A DNA stretch of 64,000 nt from positions 396,358 to 460,357 of the forward strand of contig JAGTJX010000001.1 of the NCBI GenBank assembly GCA_023657465.1, in the 5' to 3' direction. A model generated the notes under the pieces. The model did not search any database. It saw only the letters and a list, made by a program, of their open reading frames with translations, and was not told the DNA's origin. The position numbers and the translations under genes are program-made. The DNA comes from Lysobacteraceae bacterium (GTDB lineage Bacteria; Bdellovibrionota; UBA1018; JAGTJX01). Shown one piece after another: positions 28,524 to 36,540 of the stretch; positions within the stretch are counted from its first letter, which is position 1, and each line of letters begins with the position of its first letter.

Positions 28524-28539
28524 AAATACCTTTTTTCCT

Positions 28540-29113
28540 TCTGGTCACTTAACAAAAGTTAGCCGCGCTACTAGCGCCCACTAACCGTGCGCTCATCTGC
28601 TCAGCCCTGTTTGCATCGGCCAATTCCGGTGCTTATGAAGGCGAACGTTTTTAGAGCGAGGACAGTTATATATTGCGTCGCATTAAATTACAAGAGTTAA
28701 ACGGTCTTCTTTATAGTTCTAGGTCGTTTATATCGGGTTTGAAAAAATAGTCGATCGCTCTGTCAAAATTTTTGCGATTTTTGAATTGTGGCTATTGATT
28801 ATTGACTCAGGCTCTGGCATTTAACTTTGTTACGCAAAGTCGGGACGCCGACTGACTTTGTAACTTCCATGCGACTCTATGCGATTTCTATTTCCTGAAC
28901 ATCCCGGCGGAAACTTGGAAATCATGGGTTTAAATAACCCAGGGAGCAGTTCGCCTTAAACTAGAGTACCGCGCCATTCTGACTCAGAAAATCTGAAGTG
29001 ACCTGAAGCTCAAAGACTCTCTTTGCGCATCGGGGATTACTAAGACCTCTAGGCCGATTTGAATTCAAAATCTAGGTTAAGGAGCACGTGTATCCAGAAA
29101 TGGAGAAAATCGT
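28540..29113. other. long non-coding block in the integrated element, with a hairpin
   Basis: No convincing gene is present in these 570 bases on either strand. At 28829-28864, GTTAC-(GC)-AAAGTC pairs with GACTTTGTAAC, an 11-bp stem with a two-base bulge. Further GC-rich paired-looking segments follow up to about 29060. A structured RNA, a replication origin or a recombination site is possible; I cannot name a known RNA class. Confidence 0.4.
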
Positions 29114-29599
29114 ATGCAGAACTTCGGCATGCGTCTTTTAGTGGGAAGCCTCTTCTTTTTAGGGGGCATGAACGTCATTGCGTTTGGAATGATCGGAAAT
29201 GGAAGTGCCCATCCAAGGAACCCAGCCTGGCAGTTTGACGGTGGGTTTCTTGATCTTGAGTACGACATCGCAAAAGGGGCGCTCTTTCTGGTAGGAATTA
29301 CCGTCGCTTTAGCCTTGGTTGTAGTGGCCATTTTAAGTCTGATGCCTGAGCCAAAGAGCAGTGAAAAATTCAGTTCTCCTATTCCAAAAAGAGAGCAACT
29401 AAGCATTGCTGAAATCACCGCCAAAGCGAACTTCTTGGACCTTTCATCAGCTTTTCAAGGCAAAAGTACCGAGCCTTCACAGTCCAAGACCGCGCCAACC
29501 CATGCACCTCGTGATGAAATCTATTCCGAAGTCACCCGCGCGCCAACGCCTGAAGAACTGAAAGAAAAAGCCATCAAACAAATCATGGGAAGGAGATAA
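29114..29599 (+). CDS. membrane-anchored protein of unknown function
   Basis: A 161-residue protein with two membrane segments: LVGSLFFLGGMNVIAFGMIG (about 8-27) and GALFLVGITVALALVVVAILSLM (about 57-79). A polar, Ser/Pro/Lys-rich cytoplasmic tail follows (PTPEELKEKAIKQIMGRR at the end). A GGAG site lies about 9 bases before the ATG. The next gene begins 4 bases after its stop, so the two are co-transcribed. I do not recognise the family; its pairing with the replication-relaxation gene suggests a role in element maintenance. Confidence 0.65.
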   Translation: MQNFGMRLLVGSLFFLGGMNVIAFGMIGNGSAHPRNPAWQFDGGFLDLEYDIAKGALFLVGITVALALVVVAILSLMPEPKSSEKFSSPIPKREQLSIAEITAKANFLDLSSAFQGKSTEPSQSKTAPTHAPRDEIYSEVTRAPTPEELKEKAIKQIMGRR

Positions 29600-29602
29600 A
29601 TC

Positions 29603-30427
29603 ATGATTTTACAGAAACGCGATCAAAATATCTTAGCCAGTCTTTCACGTTACGGAATCCTATCAAGTCGTCAAATTGGGGAATTATTTTTCAAAAATAT
29701 TCGCCACACGACGATGATGAAACGTCTTCGAATTCTTGAAGAAGAGAATTTCATCTTGCGTGCAAAGGGACTGCCCGATTCACAGAGTGCCTGGTACTTG
29801 GGTGCTAAAGGCGCAAAGGCAATCGGTGTTGATGAACCCGGACGCTACACGAATCAGAACATTGTCCTTCATGAAGTGACCTTGAGTGACGTGAGGCTTG
29901 TACTTGAAAGTATAGGATTAGGTGAAGACTTCACGACCGAAACGGAACTAAGGCGCCAGTACGAATGGCGACGGGATGATCCAGAGAACGCCACGCGGGT
30001 GATTCCCGATGGCGTTTTTGTCGCGAAGGCAAGTAACCGCGACCATGTCGTGGCACTGGAGATTGAACTACAGCCAAAGAACCACGCAAGGTTGCATAAG
30101 ATCTTCACTGAATACGCTAAAATGTCTGCCTTTGCGCGCGTCTTCTATGTGGTCGCAAACAAGGAGATCGCAAACCTCGTCTTAAGGGAATGGAATAAGG
30201 TCAGACACTTTGATCGCGGGCCTCACATATTCCTTTGTCTTTTGGACGAGCTGAAAAGTGAAAAAGACAAAGCAAATGTCTGGGACTCTCACTTCTGCAA
30301 AGGTCAACTCGCCGCGATCTTCGATTGTAAGAAACCCCTGCTCAGTTCTGGCGCGAGTGTGGACGAAAAACCTACTCACCCCCTGAGCAAAAGTGATGAC
30401 CAGGAACTGAGTAGGCAAGCTTCTTAG
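29603..30427 (+). CDS. replication-relaxation-family (winged-helix) protein
   Basis: A 274-residue protein. The N-terminal 75 residues form a winged helix (ILASLSRYGILSSRQIGELFFKNIRHTTMMKRLRILEEENFILR). A nuclease-like domain follows with FTTETELRRQYEW, RVIPDGVFVAK and VVALEIELQPKNHARLHKIFTEYAK. The PDGVF...EIEL arrangement resembles restriction-endonuclease-like or relaxation-protein active sites (D, E-x-E). Members of this group occur on plasmids and integrated elements and are thought to act at origins. A nested inverted repeat lies directly downstream (30451-30567) and could be its target. Confidence 0.75.
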   Translation: MILQKRDQNILASLSRYGILSSRQIGELFFKNIRHTTMMKRLRILEEENFILRAKGLPDSQSAWYLGAKGAKAIGVDEPGRYTNQNIVLHEVTLSDVRLVLESIGLGEDFTTETELRRQYEWRRDDPENATRVIPDGVFVAKASNRDHVVALEIELQPKNHARLHKIFTEYAKMSAFARVFYVVANKEIANLVLREWNKVRHFDRGPHIFLCLLDELKSEKDKANVWDSHFCKGQLAAIFDCKKPLLSSGASVDEKPTHPLSKSDDQELSRQAS

Positions 30428-30450
30428 AAAATCCAAGCTAGATCAAAGAC

Positions 30451-30567
30451 CTGCCACCGCTCCCGCATTTGGAAAAGCTTCCCTTTCACGCCCTCGACCA
30501 CTCCCCCTCTACGATATGGAGTGGCCGAGGCCTAAGTGAAGCAAAAACAATGCGGGAGCGGTGGCAG
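30451..30567 (+). repeat. nested inverted repeat (19-bp outer arms, 12-bp inner hairpin)
   Basis: The 19-base arm 30451-30469 (CTGCCACCGCTCCCGCATT) is exactly repeated in inverted form at 30549-30567. Inside it, CCTCG-a-CCACTCC (30492-30504) pairs with GGAGTGG-c-CGAGG (30518-30530). It lies between the replication-relaxation gene and the small gene before the recombinase. No T-run follows, so it is unlikely to be a simple terminator. An origin, a nicking site or an RNA structure are the main options. Confidence 0.75.
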
Positions 30568-30660
30568 AAAGACTGGGGAGAAGACAGAAAAAATGAACCG
30601 AAGCAAATCATGGGGAAAATTAAAAACGGGAAAATAGAGAAGTAAAAACGGAGGTTCGTG

Positions 30661-30873
30661 ATGAACGAACGAAAGGTAAAATGGAGCGCGGTTTGCGTTG
30701 AGTCGAGACGTGAAAGAATTACGCGTGAAATCTATGAAAGCCAAATCCGAGATCTTAGCCGTGCGTTCTATGACTATTTCCAAGACAAGTCCTGCAAATC
30801 TGATGAAATCACTTTTGAAATTCCAAACTTAAAATTACTTGAATCAAAAACATATGAAAAGGAGGCAGCATGA
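30661..30873 (+). CDS. small protein upstream of the serine recombinase
   Basis: A 70-residue basic/acidic mixed protein (MNERKVKWSAVCVESRRERITREIYESQIRDLSRAFYDYF...) preceded by GGAGG 8 bases before the ATG. Its stop overlaps the recombinase start as ATGA, and an AAGGAGG site within its last codons serves the recombinase. It has no membrane segment. I do not recognise it; the tight coupling suggests an accessory factor, for example a directionality factor (unproven). Confidence 0.6.
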   Translation: MNERKVKWSAVCVESRRERITREIYESQIRDLSRAFYDYFQDKSCKSDEITFEIPNLKLLESKTYEKEAA

Positions 30874-32612
30874 ATAATAAAACTGAAACCCAAGGGTACA
30901 AAATCGCGCTCTACATTCGCGCTTCGACCGAAGAACAATGCACAGTCGAGGGTACGATCAAAAACCAAGAAGAACGAATCAAGTCTGAGATCCGCTACCG
31001 GAATCAAACCACGAACTTTGGTGAAATTGTAAACGTGTTCACTGACGCAGGGAAATCTGCCAAGGACATGAAGCGGCCCGAACTTCAGAAGATGCTTCAG
31101 GCGATCAAGCGGCATGACATCAACCTTGTCATGGTGACCGAACTGTCCAGACTCTCGCGCTCGGTTAAGGATTTCGTTTCGATGAACGATTTCTTTCGGG
31201 ATCACGGGTGCAAATTCATTTCACTGAAAGACCAGTACGACACCTCTACTGCTGGCGGTGAAATGGTGATGCTGACGATGGCGAATCTTGCGCAGTTTGA
31301 ACGGCGCCAGGTGAGTGAACGAGTGAGCGCTAACTTCAAGGCAAGGGCCGAGCGCGGTCTCTACAATGGTGGAGCCGTGCCATTCGGATACAAGCTACTC
31401 CCAGAAAAGAAGGGCTACCTTATTCCTGACCCTGAATCAGCGTCAATGGTCGTAGCACTCTTCGATGCATTTCTTCGTGAAGGAACCACATCAAGGGCTG
31501 CGCGCTGGATGAACGAAAACGGATTCAAGATGAAACGTGAAGTCTACGGAGGTGGGCAGATCAAGCCGCGTCTTGGTTATTTTACGTTTCAGAATGCGTA
31601 TTCGATTCTGATTAATCCGGTCTACATCGGCATCAAACGGTTCCAGGACAAAGGTCAGTGGAAGGAAGTCAAAGCGTGTTGGGATGGGATTGTTGATCCA
31701 GTCACATTCGAGCGCGCACAAAAACTTGCTCACACCAACATCCATCGCAAACGCCCCGATTACCCGAATCGGTTTCCGTTTCTGCTATCGAGCTTTGTGA
31801 AATGTAGTGAGTGCGGCGCTTCGATGATTGGAAAAACCGCAAATGGAAATGGCGGCAAGGTTGGGTATTACGATCACGGAAGTGTTCATCGCCGATTTCA
31901 ATGTACGGACGACAAGCCAAAAAAATGCACCTGGGTGCGCGTGCAAGCGGTGAAATTGGAGGAAGCCGTCTGCCAAGAGGTGGAAAAGCATCTGCGTGAT
32001 CCCGCACTTATTAAACTTCTGATTGATGATGCGAAGACTGTGCATAAAGACAGTGAGGCCAACAACGAGGGTGCGGTATTGCGCCAGCGAATCACTCATC
32101 TACGTCGAAAATTAGAAGGGCTGGCAGGTAGGTTGGGCGACCTTCCAAGCGATGTCAGTGCTGAACCTGTGTTCGATCTGATGCGGAAGACCGAGGCCGA
32201 AATTAAATCGACCGAAGTGAAATCAAGTGAACTCGGCCAAGCGGGAGGAATATCTGCAATGCCTGTGGAACTTGAAACCTACGAGGAATTGATTCAAGCG
32301 ATCCACCGTTTAGGAACCGCCGACGCTGCAACTAAGCAAAAGATCATCGAGCTACTGGTTCATAAAGTCGAAATCGTGCCCGATGGTTTTAAAATCGCGT
32401 TCTATGCAGGGGAAATGGAAATCGAAAGGGGGCTCGCTCAGGCGGGCTCCCGCTCCCCTAAAAAGGGGGATCAGAATTTATTTTTGTTTAATGGTTCGAA
32501 AGTCTTGCAAAATGGTGGACCCGGCAGGAGTCGAACCTGCGACCCTCAGATTCGTAGTCTGATACTCTATCCAACTGAGCTACGAGTCCACCTAAGAGAA
32601 AACATTAGATAA
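30870..32612 (+). CDS. large serine recombinase (integrase), frame running into tRNA-Arg
   Basis: The resolvase domain begins KIALYIRASTEEQ with the nucleophile Ser19 and carries LSRLSRSVKDF and ANLAQFERRQVSERV. The recombinase domain follows (ARAERGLYNGGAVPFGYKLL), and a zinc ribbon (VKCSECGASM ... FQCTDDKPKKC) and a coiled coil complete a large serine integrase. From about residue 548 the frame translates the tRNA-Arg gene (PGRSRTCDPQ), which is not true protein of the element. In the free circle the frame would instead continue into the HTH tail encoded at 26941. The protein cuts and joins att sites to integrate or excise. The start overlaps the previous stop (ATGA). Confidence 0.9.
   Translation: MNNKTETQGYKIALYIRASTEEQCTVEGTIKNQEERIKSEIRYRNQTTNFGEIVNVFTDAGKSAKDMKRPELQKMLQAIKRHDINLVMVTELSRLSRSVKDFVSMNDFFRDHGCKFISLKDQYDTSTAGGEMVMLTMANLAQFERRQVSERVSANFKARAERGLYNGGAVPFGYKLLPEKKGYLIPDPESASMVVALFDAFLREGTTSRAARWMNENGFKMKREVYGGGQIKPRLGYFTFQNAYSILINPVYIGIKRFQDKGQWKEVKACWDGIVDPVTFERAQKLAHTNIHRKRPDYPNRFPFLLSSFVKCSECGASMIGKTANGNGGKVGYYDHGSVHRRFQCTDDKPKKCTWVRVQAVKLEEAVCQEVEKHLRDPALIKLLIDDAKTVHKDSEANNEGAVLRQRITHLRRKLEGLAGRLGDLPSDVSAEPVFDLMRKTEAEIKSTEVKSSELGQAGGISAMPVELETYEELIQAIHRLGTADAATKQKIIELLVHKVEIVPDGFKIAFYAGEMEIERGLAQAGSRSPKKGDQNLFLFNGSKVLQNGGPGRSRTCDPQIRSLILYPTELRVHLRENIR
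32513..32589 (-). tRNA. tRNA-Arg (anticodon ACG)
   Basis: The minus strand folds as a complete cloverleaf. The acceptor GGACTCG pairs with CGGGTCC, the D-arm contains AGCTCAGTTGGATAGAGT, the anticodon stem is TCAGA/TCTGA with loop CTACGAA (anticodon ACG), and the T-arm is GCAGG-TTCGACT-CCTGC. The discriminator A and CCA are encoded (32513-32516). The ACG anticodon becomes ICG by deamination and reads CGU/CGC/CGA. Its 3' end is the integration site of the adjacent element, which leaves the tRNA intact. Confidence 0.97.
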
Positions 32613-32664
32613 CCGATCCCTCCTTTTGACGCAAGTAGAACCCGCTGATACAATTGAAAATGGC

Positions 32665-33400
32665 ATGAGAAGTATTCTTAAAATATCCATCATTTCAATC
32701 AGTTTAATCGTTTCAAGCTGCCTAAAACGAGACGACACCGTGGGTGGTACATTAGCCCCAAAGGACTGCCTCATTAACCTTCCAAGTCCTGCTCAAATTT
32801 CATTCCTGGCTTTGGCCCAGACTGGCGGCTCGCTAAATACCAATAAAATAGCCCAATCCTTCAAAGTAGACGAGACCATCACCATCCCAGCAGTTGTTGA
32901 ACTTGTACTTAAACGCGTGAATCGGCCTCAGGGGTATTTAACCGTCTCTCTGCAGAAAACGAGCTAGGAACCCGCTCACGGAACTCAAATTACAAGTCTC
33001 TCTACTCAGCCAAAAACAACCACTTTTGGCGTCCCTAAAGGCGGCTCATTAGTAGCCGGATCAATCGATGTCTCCGATATTAACGATGACCGGTTCGATG
33101 TGATTAAGGTCGAGCTCGATCATGGAACATTAGCTAAGAACTTAAAAAAACAAATCTAAAAGATCTCCCGCAGCTGCCGTTGAAGAGATCACTCTTGAAA
33201 AAGACCTCTATTGGATCGTTGTAGAGGCGGCGTTCCAACCTGACGAAAAGGATTATGTCCTGTGGGGATCAAGTCAATCTAACCCAATAAAAACAGGAAG
33301 CGCGCTCGCATTCATGAGCCTAGGAACAGATAGACTCTGGTCTGCTTCGCAAACAGGGATAGACCGTGATATGAGTTTATCTCTAGGATGCAAAAACTAA
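32665..33400 (+). pseudogene. lipoprotein gene broken by a stop and a frameshift
   Basis: The product starts MRSILKISIISISLIVSSC, a lipoprotein signal with lipobox at the Cys, and continues to QKTS, where a TAG (32965-32967) interrupts the frame. The same frame then reads EPAHGTQITSLSTQPKTTTFGVPKGGSLVAGSIDVSDIND to NLKKQ. An A7 run near 33145-33151 shifts to another frame that reads EEITLEKDLYWIVVEAAFQPDEKDYVLWGSSQ and ends LGCKN at 33398-33400. Two lesions in one gene point to decay unless the sequence is faulty. It overlaps the next lipoprotein gene by 13 bases. Function unknown. Confidence 0.7.
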
Positions 33401-33807
33401 GTCTCTCACTCTTACTTCTAACTCTCGTCTCATGTGGAAACGTGGTTACAAACTCTACCACGACTCCTGGCTGCCAATCGGGTACAGTCCTGATCCTTAT
33501 TGGGGATAACTTCTTTCAACCGCTTTGTGGCTGTCAAGAAATTGCCGGTATGACGACACCACCTGCATCTAGCACTTTGAGCTGCACTTTTTCAGCCGGT
33601 GCGACCGTGATTTTTGATTTCACAGGGACTCAGCAAGTTCATCAAATTCGTTTTGCAGTGGGCTCTAGCATCGCTGACTCGCCTCTGTACGATCTCAGGC
33701 GCACACCAGGCTTAACGACCTACGGCTTCTCTGTACCCACTGCAGGGACGTATACATTCCGCGACTCAATTAATCCTACGCTCAGTGGATCGCTCATCGC
33801 TCTCTAA
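33388..33807 (+). CDS. small lipoprotein, cupredoxin-like
   Basis: A 139-residue protein with a lipoprotein leader (LSLSLLLLTLVSC, Cys16). The body (GATVIFDFTGTQQVHQIRFAVGS ... PTAGTYTFRDSINPTLSGSLIAL) has the order of strands seen in plastocyanin-like domains. However, the usual Cys and second His copper ligands near the end are missing, so metal binding is doubtful. It overlaps the end of the broken lipoprotein gene by 13 bases and may have been translated with it. Family call is tentative. Confidence 0.6.
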   Translation: MQKLSLSLLLLTLVSCGNVVTNSTTTPGCQSGTVLILIGDNFFQPLCGCQEIAGMTTPPASSTLSCTFSAGATVIFDFTGTQQVHQIRFAVGSSIADSPLYDLRRTPGLTTYGFSVPTAGTYTFRDSINPTLSGSLIAL

Positions 33808-33889
33808 TCCTGCCAGGGGGAATTATTTTCCCTGTTAAGAAATTAGACACTCTCTCCGAAACATTTATTGAATCCTGGAGGGATATCAT

Positions 33890-34096
33890 ATGAGCCAATC
33901 AAAAAAACAAATGGACTTAACTCAAGGTACAGGCGCAACAACAGCTGACGTGCTCTATCAACGCATCGGCGGCAAATGGTATGCATTTTCAGTAGTGGGT
34001 GATGAAGTGTATATGTCTCCTATCTCTGAAGACTTAATTGATGAAGCTCGACTCATGGAATCTGCAAGTCCAAATGACAAACAAAAAGTCGCTTGA
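33890..34096 (+). CDS. short protein of unknown function
   Basis: A 68-residue soluble protein (MSQSKKQMDLTQGTGATTADVLYQRIGGKWYAFSVVGDEVYMSPISEDLIDEARLMESAS...) with a GGAGGG site 8 bases before the ATG. The segment YQRIGGKWYAFSVVGDEVYMSPI looks like a small beta-sheet. It overlaps the following short gene by 23 bases. I do not recognise a family. Confidence 0.6.
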   Translation: MSQSKKQMDLTQGTGATTADVLYQRIGGKWYAFSVVGDEVYMSPISEDLIDEARLMESASPNDKQKVA

Positions 34097-34259
34097 TTCT
34101 CTTATACAAAAAATAACAGAAAAAGTTTTAAAAAAACCAGCGAAGGCCGCACGTCTTGTTGCAGACTGGACGAAGCGGCCTTCACTTAAAGATCAAAAAA
34201 AATCTGCCACCACAAACTCATCAAAAGACGAGCCTATCACTCGTAAAAGAGCTTCTTGA
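34074..34259 (+). CDS. short basic protein of unknown function
   Basis: A 61-residue lysine-rich protein (MTNKKSLDSLIQKITEKVLKKPAKAARLVADWTKRPS...) starting inside the previous gene. A longer frame from 34038 is possible, but the ATG at 34074 avoids a large overlap. The N-terminal half is an amphipathic helix and the tail is polar. The gene pair may be co-translated. No family recognised. Confidence 0.45.
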   Translation: MTNKKSLDSLIQKITEKVLKKPAKAARLVADWTKRPSLKDQKKSATTNSSKDEPITRKRAS

Positions 34260-34317
34260 GCTTAGCGGTGAACAGCGAAGCTGTTTCGTGCATATTCACC
34301 AAAATCTGAAATAATAC

Positions 34318-34782
34318 TTAGATGTAAAACACCTGAACGCCACCTTGATCCTGATAGGATTCGGTAGAGTAGGCTTTCGTAAACTCTACAAACTTCTTGT
34401 AGGTCTCAAATGATGAACCAGACTTCTCAACAACACATCCATAACGAGTGTATTTTATACCTTCTTCAATCATGGACTTTGAGTTCTGAATCTTTACTCT
34501 GAGAGGAATGTATGTATCCTGAGTGAAGTAAAGGCGGATCGTAATATCAGAGCTATCTGTTGGCCAGAGCTTCTCCACATTAAACGGAATTCTAAATGAA
34601 ATTCCATTGTCACTGAGGTCTAATAATTCAATTGCGTTTAATTTTTTATCCCCTGTGATGCCATAAACACCCATCATATTTTTAAAGATGATACGTTGAT
34701 TTTTTCTGCGCTTCTCTTCAAGCTTCTCTTGTTGTGCGCTTTTAAAATCAATGATTTCAGAACCAACTGGTGTTTTTGCCAT
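34318..34782 (-). CDS. PilZ-like domain protein
   Basis: A 154-residue protein with a charged N-terminal helix (about 15-30), KRRKNQRIIF as the arginine element and LLDLSDNGISFRIP (52-65) as the DxSxxG element of PilZ domains. The linker between the motifs is longer than usual. The beta-barrel core follows (ITIRLYFTQDTYIPLRVKIQNS). The form resembles the PilZ protein at 18871 in its C-terminal half (LYFTQDTYIPLRVKI against LYLNQSLSIPLKIKV). Probably a c-di-GMP-responsive adaptor. Confidence 0.7.
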   Translation of the reverse strand: MAKTPVGSEIIDFKSAQQEKLEEKRRKNQRIIFKNMMGVYGITGDKKLNAIELLDLSDNGISFRIPFNVEKLWPTDSSDITIRLYFTQDTYIPLRVKIQNSKSMIEEGIKYTRYGCVVEKSGSSFETYKKFVEFTKAYSTESYQDQGGVQVFYI

Positions 34783-34929
34783 GATAATCCCTCAGAGGTT
34801 TTATCGACAAACCCAAAGCTTAGCTTTAATCAATTTTTAGTCATGTTTAGACGATATAGAAATGTCCGGTTTTGAAGTTACCCCGGTTTAGTGGACACAT
34901 TACCTCTTTTGGGGATAAAGGAGTCCGCA

Positions 34930-35247
34930 ATGCAAACACCAAAAACAAGACCACCGTACTCACCAGAGTTCAGAACAAGAATGGTGAAGTTAGTGAAATC
35001 AGGAAGAAAGCCTGAAGAACTAGCTCAAGAGTTCGAACCCAGTGGAGTTACAATTCGACACTGGGTGGCTCAAGCCAACATTAATGAAGGCAAGTCAAAC
35101 GGCCTCACGACTGATGAGAGATCAGAGCTAGTTCAGCTTAAAAGAGAGAACAGGATTCTACGCGAGGAACGAGAAATCTTAAAAAAAGCTGCAGCCTGGT
35201 TCGCACTCGAGTCAGAGGTGCTGCCCAGCAGACGTTCGAGTTCATAA
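34930..35247 (+). CDS. IS3-family transposase OrfA (HTH)
   Basis: From the ATG at 34930 (GGAG site 6 bases upstream) the 105-residue product has a helix-turn-helix (YSPEFRTRMVKLVKSGRKPEELAQEFEPSGVTIRHWVAQA). A leucine-zipper-like coiled coil follows (LVQLKRENRILREEREILKKAAAWFALE), as in OrfA of IS3 elements. In intact elements OrfB is joined by a -1 frameshift near the coiled-coil end. Here orfB is degenerate, so OrfA alone could only bind the ends. Confidence 0.85.
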   Translation: MQTPKTRPPYSPEFRTRMVKLVKSGRKPEELAQEFEPSGVTIRHWVAQANINEGKSNGLTTDERSELVQLKRENRILREEREILKKAAAWFALESEVLPSRRSSS

Positions 35248-35790
35248 AGTCGAATCAGGCGAAATACCCAGTTAGACGGTTGTGTAGGTTGTTAGGAGTA
35301 TCTCATAGTGGGTACTATGCATGGCTCACTCGTGATGTAAGTGATCGTAAACGCAGAGACGACGAACTCAAAAAATCATTCGTGAGATCCATGATCGACC
35401 TAGGGGAACTAATGGATCTCAAAGAATCATGGCAGAGCTTAGGTATTTAGAAGTTCGCATTGGAAAATTTAGATTATCTAGGCTCATGAAAGAGCTCGAT
35501 ATCGCGGGTGCATCTCGCAGGTAATGGGTCACCACAACGTCGCTGATATCACCTACATTCCTACTTGGGAGGGATTTTTATATCTCTCTGTCGTAACACA
35601 TCGATTCAATTCAGAATGAGATGAAAAGAAGCTAACGTTCGTCCATCGATGGGATCTATAGGTGACTGCTATGACAATGCGATGTGTGAATCGTTCTTCG
35701 CAACACTCGAGTGTGAACTACTGGTTCGCTCAAGGTTCAAAACTAGAGCAGAGGCTAGAATGAGCGTTTTGATGATTAATTATTGAGCTA
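35248..35790 (+). pseudogene. decayed IS3-family OrfB transposase
   Basis: Fragments in different frames recall the DDE transposase: RLCRLLGVSHSGYYAWL at about 35280, then a segment matching ADITYIPTWEGFLYLSVV at about 35545, and GDCYDNAMCESFFATLE followed by FKTRAEARM at about 35660-35760. About half of the usual sequence between these blocks is deleted, so the enzyme cannot be made. Confidence 0.75.
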
Positions 35791-35878
35791 TGTCGGTGTA
35801 AATAGATATACCGACTACAGTGGATTTTTGAACTTGAATCAAATAGTGATTTCTTGTTTTTAGAAAAAACACCCACCG

Positions 35879-36092
35879 TCAATGTTGACGGTCTATTACC
35901 ACTCCATTGACACCCAAGATTTTGAATAGCTCTGTGACTATTTGATAACCGAAGTCTAAGTTTGTTAAACACTGACCTTGGCCTAAAAAAATTTAACCTG
36001 TAAAAACATAAAGGCCAATACTTTGTTATAAACCTCTTACGCGAGTCATTCTGTCGCTTGGTTTTATTTTTTATCTTAGAACCCAACTTCAT
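35879..36092 (-). pseudogene. possible small gene with frameshift, ended by a hairpin
   Basis: On the minus strand an ATG at 36092 with a GGGAG site begins MKLGSKIKNKTKRQNDSRK. Shifting frame in the T7 run (A7 at 35985-35991 on the plus strand) continues LGQGQCLTNLDFGYQIVTELFKILGVNGVVIDRQH and stops at 35879-35881. The stop falls in a 16-bp palindrome (35876-35891) followed on that strand by GTTTTTT, an intrinsic-terminator layout. This supports a former gene, but no family is recognised. Confidence 0.3.
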
Positions 36093-36258
36093 ATCGCTTG
36101 CTCCCTTTAAATAATTTTTCAAACTCTCACTACCTTCAATTGCAAGAAAGCTTGCTATTCATGCCAAGTTTCAAAACTGAGAGCAAACTCACTGATTTCG
36201 TTTTGAATAAAATTTTTCCATCTCACAATTTTCTGATTTTTTGTATTTGTGACCGCTG

Positions 36259-36288
36259 TTTTTCTGCGCGCAATTGCGCGCAGAAAAA
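36259..36288. repeat. 30-bp perfect palindrome
   Basis: Both arms are exactly complementary about the centre at 36273/36274: TTTTTCTGCGCGCAA, then its inverse. The core is very GC-rich in an AT-rich region and has no loop. A-runs, not T-runs, follow it on both strands, so it does not look like a terminator. Possibly a protein-binding site or cruciform. Confidence 0.7.
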
Positions 36289-36498
36289 AATGGGTTGCTA
36301 CTTATCTGCTGATTTAAATATAAAACATCTCGTGCGTGCAAAGTGGCGCACTTTTTAACTTCTTAGCTCTGAGCAAATTTAAAAGTATTTTAAATTCAAC
36401 TACCCAGATGATTCTGACGCCAGATGCGCGCATTTCGGCGCAGTCATTTTTAAAGCATCTCACCTCGGTCAAATTCTTAGACCTATCAAGAGTTTAGC

Positions 36499-36540
36499 AC
36501 ACACTAAATATACATATAATTATATGTATATTTAGTGTGT
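36499..36540. repeat. 42-bp perfect palindrome directly before the DUF4160 relic
   Basis: ACACACTAAATATACATATAA is followed exactly by its own inverse, with no spacer. It ends one base before the ATG (36541) of the relic, so it occupies the place of the ribosome-binding site. It could be a toxin-antitoxin operator or an inserted palindromic element. Confidence 0.85.

Larger units (their letters stand above)
26941..32514 (+). mobile_element. integrated serine-recombinase element at tRNA-Arg
   Basis: This 5.57-kb segment is visibly richer in G+C than its flanks and holds genes typical of mobile elements: a serine recombinase, a replication-relaxation protein and a toxin-antitoxin pair. The right border falls in the 3' CCA end of tRNA-Arg, because the recombinase frame runs straight into the tRNA gene. 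The left border is placed where AAATGGCGG occurs, matching AAATGGTGG at the right border, just after the SBBP gene. Borders are inferred from this short match and from reading-frame continuity across the joined ends (see the recombinase tail). No transfer genes are present, so it would need help to move between cells. Confidence 0.7.
34873..35790 (+). mobile_element. IS3-family remnant (copy 1)
   Basis: The left end reads TGAAGTTACCCCGGTTTAG, then TGGACAC. This end is nearly the same as that of the second IS3-type remnant at 49443 (TGGAGTTACCCCGATTTAG). An intact orfA is followed by a decayed orfB. No matching right inverted repeat is found, so the right end is lost or mutated and the border at 35790 is approximate. 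Confidence 0.7.

Noticed and set aside
32513..32612. Recombinase frame continuing as protein through the tRNA region
   Set aside because: The last 33 residues are a translation of tRNA-Arg (PGRSRTCDPQ is a common artefact of this kind), so they are not part of the element's own protein.
35730..36122. 130-codon minus-strand frame
   Set aside because: It runs through a terminator-like hairpin and into the decayed transposase; the shorter frameshifted reading ending at 35879 is more plausible.
36098..36358. 86-codon plus-strand frame across the 30-bp palindrome
   Set aside because: No ribosome-binding site and no protein-like composition; the palindrome lies inside it.
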